A DNA stretch of 64,000 nt from Balaenoptera acutorostrata. Taxonomy: Eukaryota; Chordata; Mammalia; Artiodactyla; Balaenopteridae. The stretch is taken from the NCBI RefSeq assembly GCF_949987535.1, contig NC_080073.1, positions 93,473,344 to 93,537,343 on the forward strand. The letters run 5' to 3'. The position numbers and the translations under genes were made by a program. This document shows, piece after piece, positions 47,480 to 59,081 of the stretch (its first letter is position 1; each line of letters opens with the position of its first letter). The notes under the pieces are model-generated. The model saw only the letters and a list, made by a program, of their open reading frames with translations, was not told the origin of the DNA and made no database searches.

Positions 47480-50150
47480 GTAAGTTAGTGGTTGAAATTA
47501 ACCTTGTAGTAGGGGTAATAATTTTAAATGATCCTGAAGTTAAAGTTGCAGGTGAGTATATGTATTTGTGTCCTTGGTCAGTACTCTAGTTTCAGTTCAT
47601 TTACTGAGAAATCATCAGCTTCTCAAAGCCTGTTGGTATATCTAGTATTCATAGTTTATTCTATATTCATTAGAAAGTTGCTTACATATGCCATTTAAAA
47701 GGATGTTTTTACTATTTTGTTATTTTTGCCACTATGGTTTGTTCATAAAAACTGAGTTAAAAATGACACATTGGTCCTTCCATTTATGTTGGAAAGTAGC
47801 ACCTCTAAATTGGAGGCAAAGTGGTTGAAGGTTTCAAATGACCCAGCCTAGGCAAGTCATTCTCTTCCGGGGATGTACACTGGAATCACTTGGGAGGCTT
47901 TTTAAGGATACACTGGCCTGAGCCCCTGCTCTAGAGCCTATGATTCAGTAGACCCAGGGAGAAACCAGGCATCTGTATTTTTTAAACACTAGGTGATAAA
48001 AACCAGATGAGTTTGTTTCATAGAGGAAGGAGGGGGCCATTTACCTTTTTATTAATTAAAATTTTTATTGATTTAAAAAAATACATATAGAAATCTAGAA
48101 AATAGGTAAATGTAAAAAGAAATAAAAATGACCTATAATTCCATCACTCAAAAATAACTGCTGTTAACACTTTGGTGCATTTTGATCCTGTGTTTCAAAT
48201 CTATGGGGTGGATGTGTGGTATGCGTGTTTAGGTTATTCTCTAAATACAATTCAATATCCTGAATTTTTTATATAACATGATGAAAATATTTTTAAATGT
48301 TTTTAGCAGCTGTATAATCAAGTGTATAATTAGAGGCATAAGATTAAAATTATGGAGGGAAAGGAAGTGACCCAATCATCAGAAATAGTTTTAGTTATTA
48401 ACTGTTTAATGCATATGAAAGAACATTTACAATATATGTAAGGTTTAAAGAATAATAAAATCAATGACTGTCCTACTCACCGTTTGGCTTAATAAATGGA
48501 ACATGACCAATATTTTTGAAGCCACCTGTATGCTCCTCTTTGATACTATTTCAATTGCTACCATTCCTACTATTACGAATTTTATGTTTCTCATTATCTT
48601 CCTCCTCTTTAAGAGTTTACGCATAATTTTGCACAATTTTTAACTGTGTGTAAGTGGCGTCATAATACATGTCCTTCGGTGACTTGCTACTTTTCCCCTC
48701 AATGATTCATTCATTCTGATATATGAAGTAATAACTTATTAATTTTTACTGCTCTTTAGCATTCCATTGTATAATTATACCATAATTTATTTATTCTATC
48801 TCCTGTCATTTGTGTGGTTTCCACTACTGTGCTGCTCTGAGCATTCTTGTACATTCCTCCTGGTGTACAAATGCAGGAGTTTCTAGGGAATACATCTAGA
48901 AGTGGAATTGTGGGTCAGAAGCTACAGAATCTTCAACTTTGGTACTGCAAACCTGTTTTCCGAAATAGTTGTACCAGTTTACACTCCCACCAGCAGTGTA
49001 CGAGAATCCCAGATGTTAGACACCATCAGAAGCACTTGATATTGTGCTAGATTTATTTCTTCTTGCTCATAAATAGCATTAAAGAATCTCTGGTTGTGCA
49101 AACAGACTGAGCCGAGTTCTGAATCCATGGGCATCAAAGCAGCTCTCCTGAAACTGTGCACTTGGTCTGCCCTTGTTTAGAGTACAGCAGAATTGCTTGT
49201 TGTCACATTGCATTCTTCATCCTTAAAATAAAGTTAGTAAAACCTACTTTGTGGAATTGTGAGATTAAGATTAAGTGAGATAACTGAGAGGTTCTTAGGG
49301 AACAATGTCAAGACTTCAGGAAGTGCTCAGTCATTCTTAGTTTCTTTTTTCCACACTTGAGTGATGCCAAGCATTGACTCTTGACTTGAAAAGTGATTAG
49401 TATCTGATGAAAAAGGTGACGTATACAATATGGCTATAATATATATTATAGCTTTGCTTTTCATCTCAATTATCTATTGATAAGCTGTTCAAATGGGTCC
49501 CAAACCAGGATTGCCATTTAAAAATTCAAAAGAGCCCTAAAATCTTCACCAGCGGAGCCAATTCTAAATATAGGATAAATATCAGTAACTACAAACAACT
49601 GCTATACTATAACATTACTTTCTGTATAAAATGGTCAGCACAGAAGCAGCATAAATCAATGCTGCTGATCTGAAAAGGTAAATTAAAACACTTTAATATT
49701 GTTCACTACTTGCTCAAAACTTTAAGACATTACTTACTGAGGATATGCTTATTTGTAGAATAGCCTGAGGATTAAATTCAATTCTGGCATGTTCTTTGCT
49801 TCATTTTCTTTTTTTCCCTCCTCCCACATGAAATTGAAGTTCATCTACTAAAGCAAGTTGGCCTAACCTAGTATTCTGTGTGCTGGCTGTTTAGTTTGGG
49901 AGTAGAGATAGAATTTTGTAAATAGTACGTTACTTTAAATAGAAATCAGAGTATAAAAGACATTCCTCATAAGGAATGCTGTTTTGCTAATCCAAATAAA
50001 ATAGCTTTTAGAATACTTTCTGATCGTTAAAAAAAAATTCCTTTGAAATTGCAATCTTAGTTTCTGAGTACTTTTAAAAGTACTTTCTTTTTAGAAAGAA
50101 AAGCTCAAGTTGGGTCTGACTCATTCATTCCTTTTTCCTTTCTCTCGAAG
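47480..50150 (+). other. KIF13A: KIF13A intron (2.7 kb)
   Basis: Intron with donor GTAAGT and acceptor TCTCTCGAAG, phase 2. Its middle (about 48.06-49.03 kb) resembles an old LINE tail in minus orientation. The rest is AT-rich and unassigned. Confidence 0.85.
48060..49030 (-). repeat. Old LINE tail
   Basis: Contains TTCCATTGTATAATTATACC, TTTTCCGAAATAGTTGTACC and TACACTCCCACCAGCAGTGT, LINE 3' landmarks in reverse. It is diverged and the subfamily was not fixed. Confidence 0.65.
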
Positions 50151-50238
50151 GAGTAGACAGTCTCTTAAAGTTCGAGAGCATAAAGTTTTGGGACCATATG
50201 TAGATGGTTTATCCCAACTGGCTGTCACTAGTTTTGAG
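50151..50238 (+). CDS. KIF13A: KIF13A motor-domain exon (88 nt)
   Basis: The acceptor TCTCTCGAAG ends at 50150 and the donor GTAAGT starts at 50239. One base completes the Gly codon begun at 47478, and 29 codons follow, from SRQSLKVREHKVLG to AVTSFE, ending in phase 0. The LKVREH...GPYVDGLS segment is the conserved kinesin-3 strand and loop after the DLLDP signature. The acceptor carries a GAAG rather than CAG end, with a good pyrimidine tract before it (CCTTTTTCCTTTCTCTC). The sequence agrees with KIF13A throughout. Confidence 0.95.
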
Positions 50239-51675
50239 GTAAGTGCCATTAAAAAAAAAAGTCATTTAAAAACTGACAGTAAATTGAAGTATATAGGTAA
50301 TGTTGAATATATTTTTATGTGAATGCTTTATAGCATATTGATACCGTTCATGGTCTCAGAAACCCAGTATTAACCACCCCAAACAGAAAGAAAGGGCTTT
50401 AATCACACCCTTCAGCCTGCTTGGTTGTGAAGGGTTTGCAGTATTGTTGGGAGGCCCAGTGTTTTGAGATTGCTGAATATTTTCACTAATAGCACTCTGC
50501 TGAAACAGTTCTCCCTGAAGTTTCCAGTGATGTCCTTCTGGACAAATGTAAACAGTATTTGGTAGTTATTTCAACCCTTTCTCTTTGACAGGGTCTCCTG
50601 CCTTAGTTTGCGTTACTTTTCACTCTTCGGGTTCTTCTATTTTTCTGAATCAATCCTTCCTCCATTGACCCGTTTCCTTTTCCTACTCCTTGACTTTTAT
50701 GCCTTCTCATGTCCTGGCTCTATGTTTTGTCCCTATTTTTATTGTCATTACTTTGGAAATCCCAGAAAAGAAACTGCTGTCTATTGCTGAAGAATACCGA
50801 TAAATAAATGAAGGAGCAAATATATCCCTCCACTTAGAAGTGCCATCTATGTGTTGTGTTTGTCTTTGCATCATTTCAGACTCAGTAGGACTAAAATTAA
50901 TCTGCGAGATAACTCTCTCCAGCCATTTAAACATAGACAGTTCTATTATTGCTTAGATGAGAAATAAAGTGCAGTCATTACTTTGAAAACACTGAGATCC
51001 TGAAATGAACGAAGACCCTCTGGCATGAAGGTGCTAAGTCAGCACTTTTGCTAAGGTGCCTGGCTCGTAGCTCAGTGTTATAAGGATCAGTGTCCATCTC
51101 CTCCTGTCACTCATTAGTAAGAGCTGGGGAATCTGTGATTTGCATTCAGCTCTGCCTCTTATTAGGTGTGGGAGGAGTTATTTGACCTCCATGAACTTCA
51201 GTGTCCTTGTGTATAAAATCAGGAAAATACTTCTTTTATAAGGTTCAGTCATCAAAAATTGTTTAAGAGACGTAGGTTCTGGGTGTCCTAAAGCAGGTGT
51301 ACAGAGTCAAAGAAGGAAAGTTCCCTGTCCTGGGAGAGCCACGGTGTTGGAGGAGGGAGGCAAATAATCAAGCAGTAGAGAGCTGTGCAGGAGAGTTAGA
51401 ATAAAACAAGGTAACTACCGTTATTGAGTATCTGGAACGTTCAGTAAATATTAGCTCTTTTCTCCTTAGTAACTTGCAAAGGGAAAAATAGTTACTTAAC
51501 AGAGAAAGAAGACAATTGCAGGATGGAAAGAATGGGGGAGCAGCAGAGTCAAGATGGTGGTGTGGGAAGACGCGGAGTTAGCGTCTCCCCACAACCAGGG
51601 CACCTGCGTGCCACTGGTGGGGGACTCTGACGCACAAGGAGATGGGAGGAACCCCAAAGTGAACCAGTAGGACGT

Positions 51676-52230
51676 AGGGGGACTGAGGGGGGAGGAGAAG
51701 TGGAGGCCAGACAGGATCGGCACCCCTGAGACCGGGGAGATAAGGAGAAGCAGGCAGAAGGGACTCTCTGGGAATAGCGGGAGAGGAGCGGAGGGCGAAT
51801 ACCTGGCCCACTTGGGCCGGGGAGCCTGCTGAGCTCCCAAGCTGGCACCCCCTGGCCCAAAGCCCCATCCGGGCCACATGGGTCCTGGGAGCAAGGAGGG
51901 AGTCCGGGGAGATCAGGAGAGACAGGTGGGAGGAGCCATCCAGGAGGAGTGGAGGGTGATTGCCCTGCCCACTCGGGCACAGGGAGACTGCTGATCTCCC
52001 AGGCTGGTCCCCTGCCCTCCAAAGCCCTCTCCAGGCCGAGTAGGTCCTTGGGGGCATAGGAGGGAGGCCACGTAGATCAGGAGAGGGAGGGAGGAAGGTC
52101 CCTCCCAGACCAGAGGAGTGGGAGAGGAGAGGAGGGCATTTGCCCTGCCCACTCGAGCCCAGGAAGCCTGCTGGGCTCCCAGGTGAGGTCCCCTGCCCTC
52201 TGAGACCAGGGGTGGGGAGCATGCCTGGGC
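51676..52230 (+). repeat. Tandem monomer-like repeats in L1 5' UTR
   Basis: Three related units can be seen by eye. Anchors recur: CCTGGCCCACTT (51802), CCCTGCCCACTC (51963) and CCCTGCCCACTC (52144), with GCCTGCTGAGCTCCCA, ACTGCTGATCTCCCA and GCCTGCTGGGCTCCCA behind them. GATCAGGAGAG also recurs (51910, 52076). The period is about 160-180 bp. Long open frames on the minus strand come from this GC-rich repeat and are not genes. Confidence 0.8.
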
Positions 52231-53642
52231 CCCTTCTGTTCCTTGAGACTAAGCCCCACCCCCACCCCCACCAGCTCCCAGGGCCTTTTCCAGCCCTGGG
52301 GGTCCTGAGCATTGGCCCCACCCACCACCCAAACCTTGCCCTTGCTTAGGCCCCACCCTCCACAGCCAAGGCCTTCCTCCCCTCCCCTCCTTTTTTTTTT
52401 GCCACCCCAGGTCACTTGCGGGATCTTGGTTCATGAGCCTGGGTTCAGGCCAAAGCTCCTGTGGTGGGAGCTCCAAATCTGAACCACTGGACTAACAGAG
52501 AACCTCAGACCCCAGGGAATATTCATTGGAGTGAGGTCTCATGGAGTTCCTCATCTCAGCACCAGGACCCAGCTCTACCCAATAGCCTACAAACTCCACT
52601 GTTGGAAGCCTCAGGCCAAACAACCAGTAAGACAGGAACACAATCCCACTCATAAAAAGAAAAACCAAAATCAAAATGAGACGCAAAAAAATATGTCACA
52701 GATGAAGGAGCAAGGTAAAAACCTACAAGACCAAATAAATGAAGAGAAAATAGGCAATCTACCTGAAAAAGAATTCAGAGTAATGATAGTAAAGATGATC
52801 CAGAATCTTGACAATAAAATGGAGGCACAGATTGAGAAAATACAAGAAATGTTTAACAAAGATCTAGAAGAACTAAAGAACAAACAGAGACAAACAACAC
52901 AATAACTGAAATGAAAAATACACTAGAAGGAATCAATAACAGAATAACTGAGGTAGAAGAATGAATAAGTGAGCTGGAAAACAAAATGATGGAAATAACT
53001 GCCGAGGAGCAGAATAAAGAAAAAAGAAGGAAAAGAATTGAAGACACTCTCAGAGAACTCTGGGACAACACTAAATGCAGCAACATTTGAATTATAGGGG
53101 TCCCAGAAGAAGAGAAAAAGAAAGGGACTGAGAAAATATTTGAAGAGATTATAGTTGAAAACTTCCCTAACGTGGGAAAGGAAATAGTTACCCAAGTCCA
53201 GGAAACACAGAGAGTCCCATACAGGATAAACCCTAGGAAAAACACCAAGACACATATTAATCAAACTAACAAAAATTAAATTCAAAGAAAAAATATTAAA
53301 AGCAACAAGGGAAAAACAAAAAATAACGTACAAAGGACTCCCCATAAGGTTCCAGCTGATTTTTCAGCAGAAACTCTCCAGGCCAGAAGGGAGTGGCAGG
53401 ATATACTTAAGGTGATGAAAGGGAAAAACCTACAACCAAGATTACTCTACCCAGAAAGGATCTCATTCAGATTTGATGGAGAAGTCAAAAGCTTTTCAGA
53501 CAAGCAAAAGCTAAGAGAATTCAACACCACCACACCAGCTTTACAACAAATGTTAAAGAAACTTCTGTAAGCAGGAAACACAAGAGAAGAAAAAGACCCA
53601 CAAAAACAAACCCAAAACAATTAAGAAAATGGTAATAGGAGC

Positions 53643-54209
53643 ATGGTACTGATAATAACCTTGAATGTAAATGGGTTAAATGCCCCAACCAAAAGACACA
53701 GACTGACTGAATGGATACAAAAACAAGACCCATATATATGCTGTCTGCAAGAGACCCACTTCAGACCGAGGGTCACATACAGACTGAAAGTGAAGGGATG
53801 GAAAAGGATATTCCATGCAAATGGAAATCACAAGAAAGCTGGAGTAGCAATACTCGTATCAGATAAAATAGACTTTAAAGTGAAGACTGTTACAGCAGGT
53901 AAGGAGGGATGCTACATAATAATCAAAGGATCAGTCCAACAAGAGGATATAACAGTTATAAATGTTTATGCACCCAACATAGGAACACCTCATTACATAA
54001 GGCAAATGCTAACAACCATGAAAGGAGAAATCGACAGTAACACAATAATAGAAGGGGACTTTAACACTCCACTTACACCAATGGACAGATCATCCAAACA
54101 GAAAATAAATAAGGAAACACAAGCTTTGAATGACACAATAGACCAGATAGATCTAATTGATGTTTATAGAACATTCCACCCAAAAGTGGCAGAATACACT
54201 TTTTTCTAA
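53643..54209 (+). pseudogene. L1 ORF2 endonuclease fragment
   Basis: About 188 codons of the N-terminal APE-type endonuclease domain of ORF2p. LITLNVNGLNAPTKRHRL is the start (metal-binding Asn), YICCLQETHFRP holds the catalytic Glu, and EGDFNTPLTPMDRSS is the DFN motif. The first Met is displaced and a TAA at 54207 stops the frame before the SDH motif. It is out of frame with the reverse transcriptase part downstream. Confidence 0.9.
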
Positions 54210-55220
54210 AGTGCACATGGAACATTCTCCAGGATAGATCACATCTTGGGTCACAAATCAAGCCTTCGAAAATTTAAGAAAATTGAAATTGTATCAAGCA
54301 TCTTTTCTGACCACAACGCTATGAGATTGGTAATCGATTAAAGGAAAAAAACTGTAAGAAACACAAATACATGGAGGCTAAACAGTGCACTACTAAATAA
54401 CCAAGAGATCACTGAAGAAATCAAAGAAGAAATTAAAAAATACATAGAAACAAGTGACAACGAAAACACGACAACCCAAAACCTATGGGATGCAGCAAAA
54501 GCAGTTCTAAGAGGGAAGTTTATCGCAATACAGTCTCACCTCCAAAAACAAGAAAAATCTCAAACAATCTAACCCTACACTTAAAACAACGAGAGAAAGA
54601 AGAGCAAAGAAAACCCAAAGTCAGTAGAAGGAAAGAAATCATGAAGATCAGAGCAGAATTAAATGAAATAGAAACGAAGAAAACAATAGCAAACATCAAT
54701 AAAACTAAAGCTGATTCTTTGAGAAGATAAACAAAATTGATAAACCCTTAGACTCATTAAGAAAAAAAGGGAGAGGATGCAAATCAATAAAATTAGAAAT
54801 GAAAAGGGAGAAATCACAACTGACACTGCAGAAATACAAAGGATGATAAGAGACTACTACAAACAACTATATGCCAATAAAATGGACAACCACGAAGAAA
54901 TGGACAAAGTCTTGGAAAGGTACAATTTTCCAAGACTGAACCAGGAAGAATTAGAAAATATAAACAGACCTATTACAGGTAATTAAATTGAAACTGTAAT
55001 TTAAAATCTTCCAACAAACAGAAGTCCAGGACCAGATGGCTTCACAGGTAAATTCTATCAAACATTTAGAGAAGAGCTAACACCAGTCCTTCTCAAACTC
55101 TTCCAAAAAATTGCAGAGGGAGAAACACTCCCAAATTCATTCTACAAAGCCACCATCACCCTGATACTAAAACCAGAAAAAGATATCACAAAAAAAGAAA
55201 ATTATAGACCAGTATCACTG

Positions 55221-56437
55221 ATGAACATAGATGCAAAAATCCTGAACAAAATACTAGCAAACAGAATCCAACAGCACATTAAAAGGATCATACACCATGA
55301 TCAAGTGGGATTTATCCCAGGGATTCAAGGATTCTTCAGTATACGCAAATCAATACAACACATTAACAAGTTAAGGAATAAAAACCATATGATCATCTCA
55401 ATAGATGCAGAAAAAGCTTTTGACAAAATTCAACACCTGTTTATGATAAAAACTCTCCAGAAAATGGGCATAGAGGGAATCTACCTCAACATAGTAAAGG
55501 CCATATATGACAAACCCACAGCAAACATCATACTCAATGGTGAAAAACTGAAAGCATTTCCACTAAGATCAGGAACAAGACAAGGATGTACACTCTCGCC
55601 ACTCTTATTCAACATAGTTTGGAAGTCCTAGCCTCAGCAGTCAGAGAAGAAAAAGAAATAAAAGGAATAAAAATTGGAAAACAAGAAGTAAAACTGTCAC
55701 TGTTTGCCGATGACATGATACTATACGTAGAAAATCCTAAAGATGCCACCAGAAAACTACTAGAACTAATCAATGAATTTGGTAAGGTTGCAGGATACAA
55801 AATTAATGCACAGAAATCTCTGGCATTCCTATACACCAACAACAAAAACTCAGAAAGAGAAATTAAGGAAACACTCCCATTTACCATTGCAACAAAAAGA
55901 ATAAACTACCTAGGAATAAACCTGCCTAAGGCATCGAAAGACTTGTACTCAGAAAACTATAAAACACTGATGAAAGAAATCAAAGATGACATAAACAGGT
56001 GGAGAAATATACCACGTTCTTGGATTAGAAGAATCAATATTGTGAAAATGACTATACTACGCAAAGCAATCTACAGATTCATTGTAATCCCTATCAAACT
56101 ACCAATAGCATTCTTCACAGAATTAGAACAAAAAATTTTACAATTCATATGGAAACACAAAAGACCCCGAATAGCCAAAGCAATCTTGAGAAAGAAAAAC
56201 GGAGTTGGAGGAATCAGGCTCCCTGACTTCAAATTATACCACAAAGCTACAGTAATCAAGACTGTATGGTACTGGCACAGAAACAGAAATATAGATCAAT
56301 GGTGCAGGACAGAATGCCCAGAGATAAACCCATGCACATATGGGCACCTAATTTACGACAAAGGAGGCAAGAACATACAATGGAGAAAAGATAGCGTCTT
56401 CAATAAGTGGTGCTGGGAAAACTACCACTACATGTAA
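55221..56437 (+). pseudogene. L1 ORF2 reverse-transcriptase fragments
   Basis: Two overlapping open stretches (55221-55631 and 55586-56437) in different frames cover the reverse-transcriptase domain. They carry [13 protein letters not shown] (first catalytic Asp) and then [15 protein letters not shown] (FADD at 55703-55714). A frameshift near 55600-55620, around the RQGC motif, separates them. Further downstream (56815-57474) an ORF2 C-terminal Cys-rich segment ([20 protein letters not shown]) is again readable. Motifs are intact locally, so the element died fairly recently. Confidence 0.9.
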
Positions 56438-57769
56438 AAGAATGAAATTAGAACACTCCCTAACACCATACACAAAAATAAACTCCAAATGGATTAAAGA
56501 CTTAAATGTAAGACCAGACACTATAAAACTCTTAGAAGAAAACATAGGAAAACACTCTTTGACATAAACCACAGCAAGATCTTTTGTGACCCACTTCCTA
56601 GAGTAACGGAAATAAAAACAAAAATAAACAAATGGGACTTAATTAAACTTAAAAGCTTTTGCACAACAAAGGAAACCATAAACAAGACAAAAAGACAACC
56701 CTCAGAATTGAAGAATATATTTGCAAATGAAACAACAGACAACAGATTAATCTACAAAATATACAAACAGCTCATGGAGCTCAATATCAAAAAAACAATC
56801 CAGTTAAAAAATGGGTGGAAGACCTAAATAGACATTTCACCAAGGAAGACATACAGATGGCCAAGAGGCACATGAAAAGATGCTCAACGTCACTAATTAT
56901 TAGAGAAATGCAAATCAAAACTACAATGAGGTATCACCTCACGCCACTCAGAATGGCCATTATCAAAAAATCTAGAAACAATAAATGCTGGAAAGGGTGT
57001 GGTGAAAAGGGAACTCTCCTGCACTGTTGGTGGGAATGTAAATTGATACAACCACTATGGAAAATGGTATGGAGGTTCCTTAAAAAACTAAAAATAGATT
57101 TACCATATGACCCAGCTATCCCACTACTGAACATATACCCTGAGAAAACCACAATTCAAAAAGACACATGTACTACAATGTTCATTGCAGCACTATTTAC
57201 AATAGCCAGGACATGGAAGCAACCTAAGTGTCCATCCACAGACGAATGGATAAAGAAGATGTGGCACACACATACAATGGAATATTACCCAGCCATAAAA
57301 AGAAACGAAATTGAGTTATTTGTAGTGAGGTGGATGGACCTAGAGTCTGTCATACAGAGTGAAGTAAGTCAGAAAGAGAAAAACAAATACCATATGCTAA
57401 TGCATACATGTGGAATTAAAAAACAAAAAACTGGTACTGATGAACCTAGTTGCAGGGCAGGAATAAAGAGGTAGACGTAGAAAATGGACTTGAGGACATA
57501 GGGTGGGAGGGCAAAGCTGGGGAGAGGTGAGAGTAGCATCGACGTATGTACACTACCGAATGTAAAATAGTTGGCTGGTGGGAAGCAGCAGCATAGCACA
57601 GGGAGATCAGCTCGGTGCTTTGTGATGACCCTAGGGGGGTGGGATAGGGAGGATGGGAGGGGATATGGGGACATGTATATGCATATGGATGACTCGCTTT
57701 GTTGTGCAACAGAAACTAACACAGTATTGTGAAGCAATTATACTCCAATAAAGATCTATTAAAAAAATA

Positions 57770-57960
57770 GAGTAAAATAAAACCTCTGCTGAGCACAGGG
57801 AATTCTACTCAATACTGTGTAATGACTTCTATGGGGAAAGAATCTAAAAAACGAGCGGATGTGTGTATATGTATAACCGAATCACTTTTCTGTACAGCAA
57901 AAAACTAACACAACATTGTAAATCAACTATACTCCAATAGAAATTTAAAAAAATAAATAA
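57770..57960 (+). mobile_element. Second L1 tail inside the same target-site duplication
   Basis: After the A-run of the main L1 comes GCTGAGCACAGGGAATTCTA, then AATCACTTTTCTGTACAGC, AACACAACATTGTAAATCAA and ACTCCAATAGAAATTT plus an A/T-rich tail. This is a different, older L1 3' end type from the main element. It is followed directly by the right copy of the 13-bp duplication. See the finding on 3' transduction. Confidence 0.85.
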
Positions 57961-58154
57961 AAAGAATGGGGGAAACATTTCATCCACTAGAAAGCACTGA
58001 GGGAGTGGAAGCTCAAAACAGGCTCTGTGGAGAAGCAGGAGGTTTATATGGAAGGGTGGTGACAGATGCGTCATAATTAACACATGTGCTTGGTGGGCAG
58101 GATGCTGTTCTTGGGTTTTTTGCTCCTAATGTTTTCCTTGTGCTTTGCCTCTAG

Positions 58155-58289
58155 GATATCGAGTCATTGATGTCTGAGGGAAATAAGTCTCGGACGGTAG
58201 CTGCGACCAACATGAATGAAGAAAGTAGCCGCTCCCATGCTGTGTTCAACATCATCATCACACAGACGCTGTATGACCTACAGTCTGGG
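58155..58289 (+). CDS. KIF13A: KIF13A motor-domain exon with switch I (135 nt)
   Basis: The acceptor TTGCCTCTAG ends at 58154 and the donor GTGAGG starts at 58290. The exon is 45 whole codons (phase 0 to phase 0), DIESLMSEGNKSRTVAATNM then NEESSRSHAVFNIIITQTLYD and LQSG. NEESSRSH is the kinesin switch I motif (NxxSSRSH), whose serines and arginine contact the gamma phosphate and Mg. FNIIITQTLYDLQSG matches KIF13A; KIF13B has a different stretch after HAVF. An exon of exactly 3n length could be skipped without a frameshift, but that would remove switch I and destroy ATPase activity. Confidence 0.96.
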
Positions 58290-58968
58290 GTGAGGGATCG
58301 GGTAGAACCTTCGGTAGCAGTGAAAGAACTCTACCTGCATGAGTGAACTGTTTCATGACTGGATTCAGTTCCTGAGAACTGTATGCCAGCTCTTCTGCTT
58401 ACTAGATGAGCTACTTTGCTTACATCATTTAATTTGTTAGGTCTTACTTTATACATAACATTTTTTAAAAAATTGGATTCCTTGTATAAACTCCCTAAAG
58501 AACGTGATGATGTCACTGTACAGCTTTTACTATGTATCCTTTCATACTGAAATTCCCCTAAAAACAACTGGGTTTACTTCATAGTCATTAAGGGATATTA
58601 AAGAGGAAACAGCAACATTTAGCCTAAAGAAAGCTTTTTCAAAAAAAGAGGGATTTGACCTGAATACGGAGGAATCCTCATGTCCTGGTATGTTCTCATA
58701 GGTGCATAAAAGCTCCGGCTTTCTGACTGTATTCTGGAAAGCCCAGTGCACTTGCTTCCCCACTACAAAACAAAATGCCACACTGCTACGCCAACCTAAA
58801 TTTTGCCCGTGAAACTGCTAGTCCAAGAACTCTTACCATTTAAAATCTTCTTGAGGAGTATGCCTTGTTGTAGCGGGATGGCTTTAGTTGTGGTGCTGAC
58901 ATATATGTAGATGTCTGTGTGGTTTCTGCACTCACGTGTGTCGTTTCTCTCTTGTTTCTCATGACTAG
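58290..58968 (+). other. KIF13A: KIF13A intron (679 bp)
   Basis: Short phase-0 intron, GTGAGG to CATGACTAG. I see no repeat or conserved-looking element in it. Confidence 0.9.
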
Positions 58969-59081
58969 AATTCGGGAGAGAAAGTGAGCAAGGTCAGCTT
59001 GGTGGACCTGGCGGGTAGCGAGAGAGTGTCTAAAACGGGAGCCGCGGGAGAGCGACTGAAAGAAGGCAGCAACATTAACAA
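58969..59081 (+). CDS. KIF13A: KIF13A motor-domain exon with switch II (113 nt)
   Basis: The acceptor CATGACTAG ends at 58968 and the donor GTAAGA starts at 59082. There are 37 codons, [20 protein letters not shown] then [17 protein letters not shown], and two bases (AA) of a Lys codon that the next exon must finish. DLAGSE is the switch II (Walker B-like) motif that couples ATP state to microtubule binding. The following [12 protein letters not shown] is the start of the relay (alpha-4) helix. It matches KIF13A ([17 protein letters not shown]), where KIF13B has [16 protein letters not shown]. The next exon, expected to start G-SLTTLGLV, was not found before 64000. Confidence 0.96.

Larger units (their letters stand above)
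51540..57960 (+). mobile_element. Full-length L1 with second L1 tail
   Basis: A single L1 insertion in sense with KIF13A between 13-bp identical repeats AAAGAATGGGGGA (51527-51539 and 57961-57973). The 5' end has CAAGATGG at 51550-51557, where L1 5' UTRs carry a YY1 site. A GC-rich 5' UTR follows, then ORF1 remnants (about 52670-53570), ORF2 (from about 53643), a 3' UTR ending at an AATAAA (57747-57752) and A-run, and then a different L1 tail to 57960. The ORFs are broken by several stops and frameshifts, so it cannot move by itself. Confidence 0.92.
50239..58154 (+). other. KIF13A: KIF13A intron (7.9 kb), mostly one L1 element
   Basis: Intron between phase-0 exons, GTAAGT to TTGCCTCTAG. About 6.4 kb of it (51540-57960) is a single L1 insertion in sense orientation; without it the intron would be about 1.5 kb. 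The 5' flank (50.24-51.5 kb) contains MIR-like sequence near 51.12-51.25 kb and otherwise nothing assignable. Confidence 0.9.

Noticed and set aside
51578..52321. 247-codon minus-strand open frame rich in Pro, Gly and Leu
   Set aside because: It is the antisense of the GC-rich monomer repeats in the L1 5' UTR. Overlapping open frames exist in the other frames, as expected for GC-rich DNA.
29195..59081. Assignment to the paralogue KIF13B
   Set aside because: Exon sequences [30 protein letters not shown] and [17 protein letters not shown] agree with KIF13A. KIF13B differs at these points.
29195..59081. Processed pseudogene of a kinesin
   Set aside because: Exons are separated by introns with proper splice sites and compatible phases, and the frame has no stop.
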